64,000 bases of DNA from Streptococcus henryi DSM 19005 (GTDB taxonomy: Bacteria > Bacillota > Bacilli > Lactobacillales > Streptococcaceae): positions 1-64,000 of the forward strand of contig NZ_AQYA01000034.1 in NCBI RefSeq assembly GCF_000376985.1, read 5' to 3'. Both the position numbers and the translations under genes were made by a program. Positions 49,132 to 57,211 of the stretch are shown here, in pieces (within the stretch, counting starts at the first letter, position 1; every line of letters starts with the position of its first letter). The notes under the pieces are model-generated. The model was given only the letters and a program-made list of their open reading frames with translations, had not been told where the DNA came from and did not search any database.

Positions 49132-50502
49132 TTATAACTTATTCAAAAAATGCTTTTCCTGCAAGTAAAAGACTGAAGACAGTACTTCTTGGCCATCATT
49201 GACAAATATCTCTATGGTATTTCTATCTATTACAACTTGAATCTTTTCAGCTTCAATAGATACTGCACATCTCTCAGTTGACCAATCTTCTTCGCCAATA
49301 ATTTTTAACAATTGGTGACTTCTATCAATAAAAACTTCTTTGCTAGTTGCGTCAAATCCAAAGAGTATATAATCTTTTTCTGATCCTAATTGATAGATAA
49401 GATTTCCTTCGACTTCTACTTCAAACCTTCCAGAGACAATCTCTTCTCCCAAGGAGATTACTGGAAGAAGAGATACCATCTCGTCAGGTAATTTTTGAAG
49501 AAGATTCTGATTCTTACCTTGAACAAGAAGTCTAGGTAATGTCATATTACAAGCCCATTTATGGTCCAGCTCATGTGGGATGACAGTACGACCCCATGTG
49601 TGCATCCAAGCAATAATGATTCGTCTGCCATCTGGTCCTTGTGTCGACTGTGGTGCATAAAAGTCTTGACCATGATCAATTTCTTTTATTGTTTCAGGTT
49701 TAAATTCTTTATTCACCCAGTCTACAGCACCATTCAAAATAATGGAAGAGTTTATATTCTGAAAATCATTTCCGTCTTTTGGATAACGCATTGGAGAAAA
49801 AATCAAATATGATTTCCCATCAATCTCAAAGTAATCTGGACATTCCCACATGACTCCTTGCTCTTTTGTACCTTTTAAGAAGACTGACTCAAATTTCCAG
49901 TCAATCAAATCTTCTGAGCCCAATAGAACTACAGTACCAACGTTTTCCTTATGTTTAGATGCTACTACTGCATAATAATGACCATCTTTTTCAAAAAGTT
50001 TTGGGTCTCTAAAATCAGCGTTGATAAAATCATCTGGTAAGATAGACCCTACTGCTACTGGATTTTGTTTTATTTTTTCAAAATGTATACCATCTCTTGA
50101 ATAAGCCATATTTTGAATTTGACTAACAGAACCATCTTCATTGTTAATATTCCCAGTATACATTAGCCATAAAACATCATCTTTAACTATTGCACTTCCG
50201 GAAAAACATCCATCTTTATCATAAGGCATATCTGGAGCCAATGCAACTGGGAGATGTTCCCAGTTTACAAAGTCTCTTGTTTTTGCATGTCCCCAATGCA
50301 TAGGTCCCCAAAAACTTCCATAAGGATAATATTGATAGAAGAGATGGTATTCACCACGGAAGTAAACAAAACCATTGGGGTCATTAATCCAGCCAATAGG
50401 GGCAGAGAAATGCTTTTCAGGTTTAAATTGATTGTTCACATGCTGAGCATTCTCAGCAATGTACTTATTGGCTCTATCAACAGTAATTTTTTCCTCTGTC
50501 AT
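49132..50502 (-). CDS. susH: GH32 sucrose-6-phosphate hydrolase / fructosidase
   Basis: 456 aa. The three catalytic Asp/Glu motifs are there: GWINDPNGFVYF (nucleophile), FRDPKLF (transition-state Asp) and WECPDYF (acid/base Glu). No signal peptide or sorting motif, so it acts in the cytoplasm, on sucrose 6-phosphate from the PTS or on short fructo-oligosaccharides from the ABC importer. The C-terminal beta-sandwich is short. The gene order susX-susH matches the pneumococcal sus locus. Starts 9 bases after susX. Confidence 0.9.
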   Translation of the reverse strand: MTEEKITVDRANKYIAENAQHVNNQFKPEKHFSAPIGWINDPNGFVYFRGEYHLFYQYYPYGSFWGPMHWGHAKTRDFVNWEHLPVALAPDMPYDKDGCFSGSAIVKDDVLWLMYTGNINNEDGSVSQIQNMAYSRDGIHFEKIKQNPVAVGSILPDDFINADFRDPKLFEKDGHYYAVVASKHKENVGTVVLLGSEDLIDWKFESVFLKGTKEQGVMWECPDYFEIDGKSYLIFSPMRYPKDGNDFQNINSSIILNGAVDWVNKEFKPETIKEIDHGQDFYAPQSTQGPDGRRIIIAWMHTWGRTVIPHELDHKWACNMTLPRLLVQGKNQNLLQKLPDEMVSLLPVISLGEEIVSGRFEVEVEGNLIYQLGSEKDYILFGFDATSKEVFIDRSHQLLKIIGEEDWSTERCAVSIEAEKIQVVIDRNTIEIFVNDGQEVLSSVFYLQEKHFLNKL

Positions 50503-50511
50503 AATCTCTCC

Positions 50512-52128
50512 CTATTTTTGTGATTTTAAATAATCATCATAATACGTTTGTTTAATGGATAGATATTCGCTTAGTCCATATTTCTCAAGTTCAGCTTTAT
50601 AAGAATCCCACTCAGTATCAATTCCACCTTTAGTAATCCATTCAGAACGTTTACGAGTGACATAGTCTTTCATGTCAGCTTCAATTTGAGCTAATCTATC
50701 CAAATCTTTTTCTTCCATGAAAACTTTAGGATAAATATTGTCATTGTTCATATATGGAACATAGTTTTCTTTAAGAATATCTAAACGCCATTTTGCATCA
50801 TCTGGCATTGTTGTTACTGAGCCATAATAAGAATCCAAAATAGCAAGTGGTCCTCCAACCTCTGTCTTTTGACGAATTTCTGTTGGAGCTGTTCCCTCAA
50901 GTGGTAAGTGTTTCAACATTTGATTAGCTTCATCGAATTCAAAAATATTTTGTTGTTCACTATCTCCATAAGTACCCCAGTTATTCTGAACAGATTGAAG
51001 AGGGTTATATTGAGCGTCAATCCATTTTGCTGTTAACTCAAGATTTTGGTTTGCACTTGTAATAACCATTCGGTCACGAGAAAAACCGATATTATTTGTA
51101 CGTGTTACATTTTTTTGTCCATCAGGACCAGCAAGTACTGGAAGAATGTCATAATTTTCATTATCTCCAGTTACGTTATTTTTATCCCAAGTGAAGTATA
51201 GACCAAACACTTGATCTCCTCCTTTTGAGACGTATGAATTCCAATCTTGTTCAAAGGCTTCGGTATCGATTAATCCCTTTTCATAAAGGCTACGCATAAA
51301 TTTCACTGCTTCTTTATATGACTCATTGTCAGCAGTAAAATCAACTATTCCATCATTACTTACAACAATGTGATCATCGTTATCACCTTCGCCGAATGAT
51401 CCAAAAAGTACCTTAAAGTCTTCATTTCCACCATCATTAATAAATGAAATTGGAATTTCATCAGCTTTGCCATTACCATTCGGATCTTGAGTTTTAAAAG
51501 CTTCTAACACTTTAATAAGATCGTCTGTTGTTTCAGGCATAGTGAGACCGAGTTTATCAAGCCATTCTGTATTTATCCATGCCATATCATTCACACTATG
51601 GATAGACTCCTTACCTTCACCTAATTCTTCAATCCAAGGGAATGAGTAAATATGACCATCAGGTGCTGTAATTAGTGAACGATATTCTGGGTTTTCATCT
51701 AAAATTTTCTTAAGATTAGGCATATAGTCATCAATCAAATCTTCAACTGGTACAATAACTCCCTGTTTAGCCCAGTTCATCAATTCAACGTCTGAGGCAC
51801 CATCATTGTGGATTGCATCAGGTAAATCACCACTTGAAATATCAAGATTTCGTTTTTCAGCAAAGTCATTTTGATAGTTTGTCCAATCAATATGTACGCC
51901 AGTTTGCTCCTCAAGACGCTGTAAAATCAACTTATTATTCGGATCTTTTGGCGCTAATGTAGAACTTCCCGTCATAAATTTCAATGTGATTTTTTCTTCT
52001 AGTGGAAAACTTATATTTTTTAATTCATAATCAGGACTCGCAGCTCCATTTGATTTAGATCCACAAGCTGTCAGTATTAATGCACTTGCTAAAACTAGCA
52101 TACTTTTTGTAATTGAACTTTTTTTCAT
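50512..52128 (-). CDS. susX: ABC transporter sugar-binding lipoprotein
   Basis: 538 aa. Signal sequence with lipobox LILTAC (Cys22 lipidated). The mature part is a large solute-binding protein of the LplA/YtcQ type, with an EF-hand-like Ca site reading DPNGNGKADEIP (~205) as in related sugar-binding proteins. Followed by the hydrolase and preceded by two permeases, it should bind fructo-oligosaccharides, as SusX does in S. pneumoniae. Substrate is by synteny. Confidence 0.9.
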   Translation of the reverse strand: MKKSSITKSMLVLASALILTACGSKSNGAASPDYELKNISFPLEEKITLKFMTGSSTLAPKDPNNKLILQRLEEQTGVHIDWTNYQNDFAEKRNLDISSGDLPDAIHNDGASDVELMNWAKQGVIVPVEDLIDDYMPNLKKILDENPEYRSLITAPDGHIYSFPWIEELGEGKESIHSVNDMAWINTEWLDKLGLTMPETTDDLIKVLEAFKTQDPNGNGKADEIPISFINDGGNEDFKVLFGSFGEGDNDDHIVVSNDGIVDFTADNESYKEAVKFMRSLYEKGLIDTEAFEQDWNSYVSKGGDQVFGLYFTWDKNNVTGDNENYDILPVLAGPDGQKNVTRTNNIGFSRDRMVITSANQNLELTAKWIDAQYNPLQSVQNNWGTYGDSEQQNIFEFDEANQMLKHLPLEGTAPTEIRQKTEVGGPLAILDSYYGSVTTMPDDAKWRLDILKENYVPYMNNDNIYPKVFMEEKDLDRLAQIEADMKDYVTRKRSEWITKGGIDTEWDSYKAELEKYGLSEYLSIKQTYYDDYLKSQK

Positions 52129-52194
52129 GATAAACTCCTTTTTGTTTATTATTTAATCTTTAACATTATTATTGGATTCTGCTATAAAGAACCT

Positions 52195-53082
52195 TTAGCC
52201 TTTGAGTGAACCAGCCATAATTCCCTTGTCAAAATATTTTTGGAAGAATGGGTACATAACAATCAGAGGTAAACTTGAAATAATAATAGTTGCATATTTA
52301 ATCATCTCAGCAAGTTTTTTCATTTCATTCATTGCTGCTTGTGCACCAATCATATTTGAGCTAACTTCATTTTGGATAAGGATATTACGGAGAACCAACT
52401 GTAGGGGTGCTAAGTCAGGATCTTTAATATAAATCATTGCATCGAAGTAAGAATTCCACTGACCTACAAATGCATAGAGGAAGAGGACAAACATAATTGG
52501 TTTAGCAAGAGGAAGCATAATTTTTAGAAATATTTGGAAGTCATTAGCTCCATCAATTACTGCTGCTTCAACTAACTCCTCTGGAATACCTTGGAAATAA
52601 GTCCTTGCTAAAATAATATTCCAAACATTAACTGCTCCAGGAACAATAATAGCCCAAACTGTGTTTAACATCCCTAACTGCTTAATCAAAAGATAAGTCG
52701 GAACCAAACCACCACCAAAGAACATGGTAATAATTAAGAAATAGTTAACCCATTTACGCCCTACTAAATCCTTTTTAGAAAGAGGATATGCTGTCATAAC
52801 AGAGATGGCTACCGTCAATATTGCATAGGCCGTTGAGTAAAAAAGTGAATTAATAAAACCTCGAAGGATAGAATCGTCACTAAAAACTCTTTGATATCCT
52901 TGTACTGTCCAATCACTTGGATTTAAACTGATTCCTCTTGTCGCCAATACCTGAGGATCCATAAAAGATGCAATCAGAATATAACCCATTGGAACAACAG
53001 TGATAAGAACAAGGAATCCTATTAGAATACGATTGACAATTAAAACCCGTCTATCAAAATCTGTATACATTTTTGTGTTCAT
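52195..53082 (-). CDS. susT2: ABC sugar permease (LplC/YtcP type)
   Basis: 295 aa, six helices. The EAA loop that docks the ATPase is EELVEAAVIDGANDFQIFLKI (~190). The C-terminal MAGSLKG end is typical of carbohydrate permeases of this class. It pairs with the permease encoded 9 bases upstream. No ATPase gene is in the locus, so it probably uses the shared MsmK-type ATPase of streptococci. Confidence 0.93.
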   Translation of the reverse strand: MNTKMYTDFDRRVLIVNRILIGFLVLITVVPMGYILIASFMDPQVLATRGISLNPSDWTVQGYQRVFSDDSILRGFINSLFYSTAYAILTVAISVMTAYPLSKKDLVGRKWVNYFLIITMFFGGGLVPTYLLIKQLGMLNTVWAIIVPGAVNVWNIILARTYFQGIPEELVEAAVIDGANDFQIFLKIMLPLAKPIMFVLFLYAFVGQWNSYFDAMIYIKDPDLAPLQLVLRNILIQNEVSSNMIGAQAAMNEMKKLAEMIKYATIIISSLPLIVMYPFFQKYFDKGIMAGSLKG

Positions 53083-53091
53083 GCTTGCCTC

Positions 53092-54009
53092 CTAAAGACC
53101 TTGTCCATCGTTCATTCGTTCAACAATTTTATTAACTGAAATCAATAGAATCATATTAATAATAGAGTTAAACAAACCTACTGCAGTAGAGTATGAGTAA
53201 TCGCCAGATACCAAACCTACTTTATAAACATAGGTTGAGATAATTTCAGATGCAGTTAAGTTCAACGATGTCTGCATCAAGAATGCCTTTTCATAACCAA
53301 CGTTCATAATATTACCAGCTGCTAAAATAAATTGAATAACCATAATTGGTTTTAGAGCTGGTAAATCAATATGTCTAATCCGTTGGAAAATATTAGCTCC
53401 ATCTAATTGTGCTGCTTCAACAAGAGATGTATCAACATTTACAAGTGTTGCTGTATATAGTGTTGATGCCCATCCCATACCTTGCCAAATACCACTCATA
53501 ATGTAGAGAGGTCTAAAGTAATTCGGATCAGTCATGAAACTGGCCTTAATTCCAAAAAATGAAAGGATGCTGTTGACCGGTCCCTCAGCTGAGAAAAAAA
53601 GGAAAATCATACCAACGATTACAATTACAGAAATAAAGTTTGGTGCATATAGAATGAGTTGAAGTCTTTTTTTGACTTTATCACTCATCAATTGATTAAG
53701 CATAATAGCTAAAATAATAGGCGGAAAGAAACCTAGTAAGAGACCATAGACACTAAGTTTCAGTGTGTTTCCTAAAAGCATCCCAAAGTTAGGTGATGAC
53801 AAAAATTGTCTAAACTCTTCAAAACCAACCCAAGGACTGGCTAGAATACCTTGTAGTGGATTATAGTCCTTAAATGCAATCAAGACTCCATACATAGGCA
53901 TATACTTAAAAATAAATGTTAACAATAATCCTGGAACCAACATTAACAAAAGAAGTTTTTGCTGATTAATCCTAGACCATAAACTTGAACCATTTGCAGT
54001 TTTTTTCAT
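53092..54009 (-). CDS. susT1: ABC sugar permease (LplB/YteP type)
   Basis: 305 aa, six helices. It opens with a short basic N-terminus and FIFKYMPMYGVLIAFKDYNP, a hallmark of the LplB branch; its EAA loop is SLVEAAQLDGANIFQRIRH (~190). First gene of the sus transport operon, downstream of two LacI-type operators. Works with susT2 and susX to import oligosaccharides. Confidence 0.93.
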   Translation of the reverse strand: MKKTANGSSLWSRINQQKLLLLMLVPGLLLTFIFKYMPMYGVLIAFKDYNPLQGILASPWVGFEEFRQFLSSPNFGMLLGNTLKLSVYGLLLGFFPPIILAIMLNQLMSDKVKKRLQLILYAPNFISVIVIVGMIFLFFSAEGPVNSILSFFGIKASFMTDPNYFRPLYIMSGIWQGMGWASTLYTATLVNVDTSLVEAAQLDGANIFQRIRHIDLPALKPIMVIQFILAAGNIMNVGYEKAFLMQTSLNLTASEIISTYVYKVGLVSGDYSYSTAVGLFNSIINMILLISVNKIVERMNDGQGL

Positions 54010-54024
54010 GTCTACTCCTTTTTT

Positions 54025-54110
54025 TGAAACGTTTCATTTTGTTTCGTAATTTATAGACACTTCAATCCATAATAATTTTAAAGTGTCTTAATCAAAATTG
54101 AAACGTTTCA
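54025..54110 (-). promoter_or_regulatory. susT1 control region with two perfect LacI-type operators
   Basis: TGAAACGTTTCA occurs at 54025-54036 and 54099-54110, both perfect palindromes, 74 bases (about seven turns) apart. The promoter must lie between them; AGACACTT (54055-54062) and AAGTGTCT (54081-54088) add another dyad. The spacing would allow repressor looping by the LacI-family protein encoded upstream. Confidence 0.8.
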
Positions 54111-54129
54111 TATTTTTAATAATAAAAAA

Positions 54130-54217
54130 GCTGACGACTTATTTACAAGTAAATTTTAACATTGATAGCGTTTTCTGTCAACGTTTTTTTGAAAATTTTT
54201 ATTTTTTTGTCGTCGGC
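54130..54217 (-). terminator. Long-loop terminator of susR
   Basis: GCTGACGAC (54130-54138) pairs with GTCGTCGGC (54209-54217) with one G-U; on the minus strand the distal arm is followed by TTTTTTATT. The loop is ~70 bases and the first arm is inside the last susR codons. Confidence 0.5.
54162..54176. promoter_or_regulatory. cre-like site between susR and susT1
   Basis: TTGATAGCGTTTTCT fits WTGNAANCGNWNNCW with one mismatch. Confidence 0.5.
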
Positions 54218-55188
54218 CCTTCTATGTATCTAATTGGTAGAGTTACTTGCAATTGATGAGGGGTATGATTGATGATGCCCATTAGAATTCTAACTGCCTC
54301 ATTTGCCATAGCGTCAACAGGTTGCTTCATTGTTGTTACAGGATAGTCTCTTCCTGAAGCTAAGCGAATACCATCATATCCAATGACTTGGACTTCATCT
54401 GGTACACTCCGTCCCATTTTTTCTAGTGTTCTAATAACATCTAGAGCTGTAAAATCATTTACCGTAAAGATTCCGTCAATATTAGGATGTGAGGTGAACA
54501 ATTGCTTGATATTTTCTTCTAAATCATGAATTGGTTCTTCTAAGTCAAGAATATGGTATATTTTATTTTGCTCTTTCAAATATGTTTCAAAATATTGCCT
54601 TCGATCCTTAGTTGTATTTGTTGTACTATTGTGCCCTCCGATAAAGGCGAACTCTTGACACCCTTTTTCAATTAATTTTTGAGCTGCTAACTTTCCACCA
54701 GCTTTATTATCTGAAGTTACACATGGTATCTCTTTATTAGCATATGTTCTGTCAATACTTACAAAAGGAATGTTTGTTGCTAAATAATCTTCAATATCAC
54801 TGTAAGTAATTGCAATAATTCCATCAACTTTATTTTCTTGCAACATTTTGATGTAATCTATTTCTCTCTTGCCACTACTAATGTTACATAAAAGTAATTT
54901 ATAATTTAAATTGCTCAGTTCTTTTTCTACAAAATATGCAAATTCCGAAAAGAAAGGATGCCATATACTTGGTAAAATTAAGGCGACGGTTTCAGTCTTA
55001 CTCTTTTTCATACCTCGTGCATAAGCGTCTGGTATATAGTTTAATTCTTCTATGGCTTGAGTTACTTTTTGAAGTGTTATTTCCTTGATACCTTTTTCAT
55101 TATTAATAACACGTGAAACAGTACCAACACTAACTCCAGCTAAACTTGCTACATCTTTCATAGTTACAGATTTTTTCGTTTCACCCAT
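54199..55188 (-). CDS. susR: LacI-family regulator of the fructo-oligosaccharide locus
   Basis: 329 aa. N-terminal HTH with MKDVASLAGVSVGTVSRVIN and the hinge helix (YIPDAYARGM); the rest is the periplasmic-binding-protein-like sugar sensor with FIGGHNSTTNTTKDRR. It most likely binds the TGAAACGTTTCA palindromes in front of susT1, and is released by sucrose or a fructo-oligosaccharide. It faces the same way as the operon it should control. A perfect cre precedes it. Confidence 0.92.
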   Translation of the reverse strand: MGETKKSVTMKDVASLAGVSVGTVSRVINNEKGIKEITLQKVTQAIEELNYIPDAYARGMKKSKTETVALILPSIWHPFFSEFAYFVEKELSNLNYKLLLCNISSGKREIDYIKMLQENKVDGIIAITYSDIEDYLATNIPFVSIDRTYANKEIPCVTSDNKAGGKLAAQKLIEKGCQEFAFIGGHNSTTNTTKDRRQYFETYLKEQNKIYHILDLEEPIHDLEENIKQLFTSHPNIDGIFTVNDFTALDVIRTLEKMGRSVPDEVQVIGYDGIRLASGRDYPVTTMKQPVDAMANEAVRILMGIINHTPHQLQVTLPIRYIEGPTTKK

Positions 55189-55225
55189 AGTTTCACCTCC
55201 TTCGTTGTTTTTATTCTAGCATTTA

Positions 55226-55240
55226 TTGAAATCGTTTTCT
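55226..55240. promoter_or_regulatory. Perfect cre upstream of susR
   Basis: TTGAAATCGTTTTCT meets all fixed positions of WTGNAANCGNWNNCW. It also resembles half of the LacI-type operator, so CcpA or SusR could bind. Confidence 0.65.
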
Positions 55241-55293
55241 AGTTTTTTGTGTAAGTAAATGAAAATTATCATATATAATTTCAAATTAATTAA

Positions 55294-55325
55294 AAATGAG
55301 ACCAAAAATAATTCTCAGTCTCATC
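55294..55325 (-). terminator. Terminator of udk
   Basis: AATGAGAC (55295-55302) pairs with GTCTCAT (55318-55324); the minus strand follows with TTTTTAATT. It is 17 bases past the udk stop. Confidence 0.8.
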
Positions 55326-55341
55326 AAAGATTGTAGGACTC

Positions 55342-55965
55342 TTATTCCCCCAAAATGCTTGCGACTTTGGTGTTGATTAGGTCGATGGCTACTACATTGC
55401 TTACACCTTCTGGGATAACGATGTCTGCATAGCGTTTTGTTGGTTCAATGAATTGGTGATACATTGGTTTAACGACTGAAGTGTATTGTTCGATAATGCT
55501 ATCAAGGCTTCTACCGCGTTCTTCCATATCGCGTTTAATACGACGAATGATACGGATATCATCATCTGTATCCACAAATAATTTGATATCCATCAAGTCA
55601 CGCAAGCGTTTATCCTCTAGAACCAAAATTCCTTCTACGATGAAGACATCTTGTGGTTCTTGGCGATAAGTTTTTTCACTACGTGTATGTTGAGTGTAGT
55701 CATAAATTGGAATATCGACTGGACGACCTGCGATTAGTTCATTAATGTGTTCAATCATAAGGTCTGTGTCAAAAGCTAAAGGATGATCATAGTTAGTTGT
55801 GACACGTTCTTCAAAAGTTAAATGAGATTGGTCCTTATAGTATGAATCATGCTCAATCATAGCAATTTTTTCATCTTGGAAATTTGACAAGATGGCACGA
55901 GAAACACTGGTTTTTCCTCCACCAGATCCACCAGTAACACCGATAATAATTGGTTTTTTACGCAT
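55342..55965 (-). CDS. udk: Uridine/cytidine kinase
   Basis: 207 aa. P-loop [16 protein letters not shown] (residues 9-24), then [18 protein letters not shown] and the lid [14 protein letters not shown]. It phosphorylates uridine and cytidine for pyrimidine salvage. ATG at 55965. Monocistronic. Confidence 0.96.
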   Translation of the reverse strand: MRKKPIIIGVTGGSGGGKTSVSRAILSNFQDEKIAMIEHDSYYKDQSHLTFEERVTTNYDHPLAFDTDLMIEHINELIAGRPVDIPIYDYTQHTRSEKTYRQEPQDVFIVEGILVLEDKRLRDLMDIKLFVDTDDDIRIIRRIKRDMEERGRSLDSIIEQYTSVVKPMYHQFIEPTKRYADIVIPEGVSNVVAIDLINTKVASILGE

Positions 55966-56014
55966 TTATTACTCCACTTTCAAAAAGACTTTCTACCTAT
56001 TTTACCAAAAATCA

Positions 56015-56023
56015 TGCTATAAT
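56015..56023 (+). promoter_or_regulatory. Extended -10 promoter of the helicase gene
   Basis: TGCTATAAT (hexamer 56018-56023) about 80 bases before the ATG. No strong -35. Confidence 0.55.
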
Positions 56024-56101
56024 AAAAGACAAGACTATCTATTGTATGCGTAATCACAAAATTATGCTTACTCTATAGCTAAAGATAAGAAAAGAGACAC
56101 T

Positions 56102-57184
56102 ATGATTTCACAATTTCCTACAGCTTGGCAGGATAAATTAGCTCAGCTAAACTTTACAGAACTCACTGATATTCAGGAAAAAGTTTTTGAACCTATTTCA
56201 CAAGGTGATAATGTACTTGGTATTAGTCCAACAGGGACTGGTAAGACCTTAGCTTATCTTCTACCTGCACTTCTTAAACTTAAACCTAAAAAATCACAAC
56301 AACTGCTCATTCTTTCACCTAATACAGAATTAGCTGGACAAATTTTTGAAGTTACTAAAGAATGGGCAGAGCCTCTTGGTTTAACTGCTCAGCTTTTCCT
56401 TTCTGGTTCCAGCCAAAAACGTCAGATTGAACGTTTGAAGAAAGGTCCAGAAACTTTGATTGGTACACCAGGTCGTGTTTTTGAACTCATCAAACTGAAA
56501 AAAATCAAGATGATGAATGTGGACACGATCATCTTAGATGAATTTGATGAACTTTTGGGTGATTCTCAATACCATTTTGTCAGCAAAATCACTAATCACG
56601 TTCCTCGTGATCATCAGATGATTTACATGAGTGCAACCAATAAAGTTGATCAATCCGTTTTGGCTGAAAATACCATTACCATTGATTTATCAGATCAAAA
56701 GTTGGATACAATCTCACACTATTATATCTCAGTTGACAAGCGTGAACGTGTTGAACTTCTTCGTAAGTTTTCTAATATTCCAGATTTTCGTGGGTTGGTT
56801 TTCTTCAACTCTTTATCAGATTTAGGAGCTAGCGAGGAACGTTTGCAGTTTAACCAAGCGTCAGCCGTTTCCTTGGCTTCTGATGTCAATGTCAAATTCC
56901 GTAAGGTCATTTTAGAAAAATTCAAAAATCATGACATCGCTCTGCTATTGGCTACAGACCTAGTGGCCCGTGGCATTGATATTGAAAACCTTGAATATGT
57001 CATCAACTTTGAAGTTGCTCGAGACCGTGAAACCTATACTCACCGTGCAGGTCGTACTGGCCGTATGGGAAAAACTGGAGCTGTTATCACTTTTGTCACG
57101 CATCCAGAAGACTTAAAGAAATTGAAAAAATTTGCCAAAGTCTCTGAGATTTACCTCAAAAATCAGAAATTACATATCAAATAA
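56102..57184 (+). CDS. DEAD-box-type RNA helicase with DEFD motif II
   Basis: 360 aa, only the two RecA-like domains. Q-motif region FTELTDIQEKVFEPI; motif I SPTGTGKT; Ia SPNTELAGQ; motif II LDEFDELL (DEFD in place of DEAD); motif III MSATN; motif V ATDLVARGIDIE; motif VI HRAGRTGRMG. It should unwind short RNA duplexes, perhaps in ribosome assembly or cold growth. There is no C-terminal RNA-binding extension. ATG follows AAAGAGACACT. Terminator 57180-57211. Confidence 0.92.
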   Translation: MISQFPTAWQDKLAQLNFTELTDIQEKVFEPISQGDNVLGISPTGTGKTLAYLLPALLKLKPKKSQQLLILSPNTELAGQIFEVTKEWAEPLGLTAQLFLSGSSQKRQIERLKKGPETLIGTPGRVFELIKLKKIKMMNVDTIILDEFDELLGDSQYHFVSKITNHVPRDHQMIYMSATNKVDQSVLAENTITIDLSDQKLDTISHYYISVDKRERVELLRKFSNIPDFRGLVFFNSLSDLGASEERLQFNQASAVSLASDVNVKFRKVILEKFKNHDIALLLATDLVARGIDIENLEYVINFEVARDRETYTHRAGRTGRMGKTGAVITFVTHPEDLKKLKKFAKVSEIYLKNQKLHIK

Positions 57185-57211
57185 GCGCTGGATATCCAAC
57201 GCTTATTTTTT
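57180..57211. terminator. Bidirectional terminator between helicase and aga
   Basis: AAATAAGCG-TGG pairs with CCA-CGCTTATTT around ATAT, then seven Ts on the plus strand. The minus-strand stem begins at the aga stop codon. Confidence 0.88.

Noticed and set aside
54055..54088. AGACACTT/AAGTGTCT dyad as a terminator.
   Set aside because: The loop is long and no T-run follows; more likely part of the susT1 control region.
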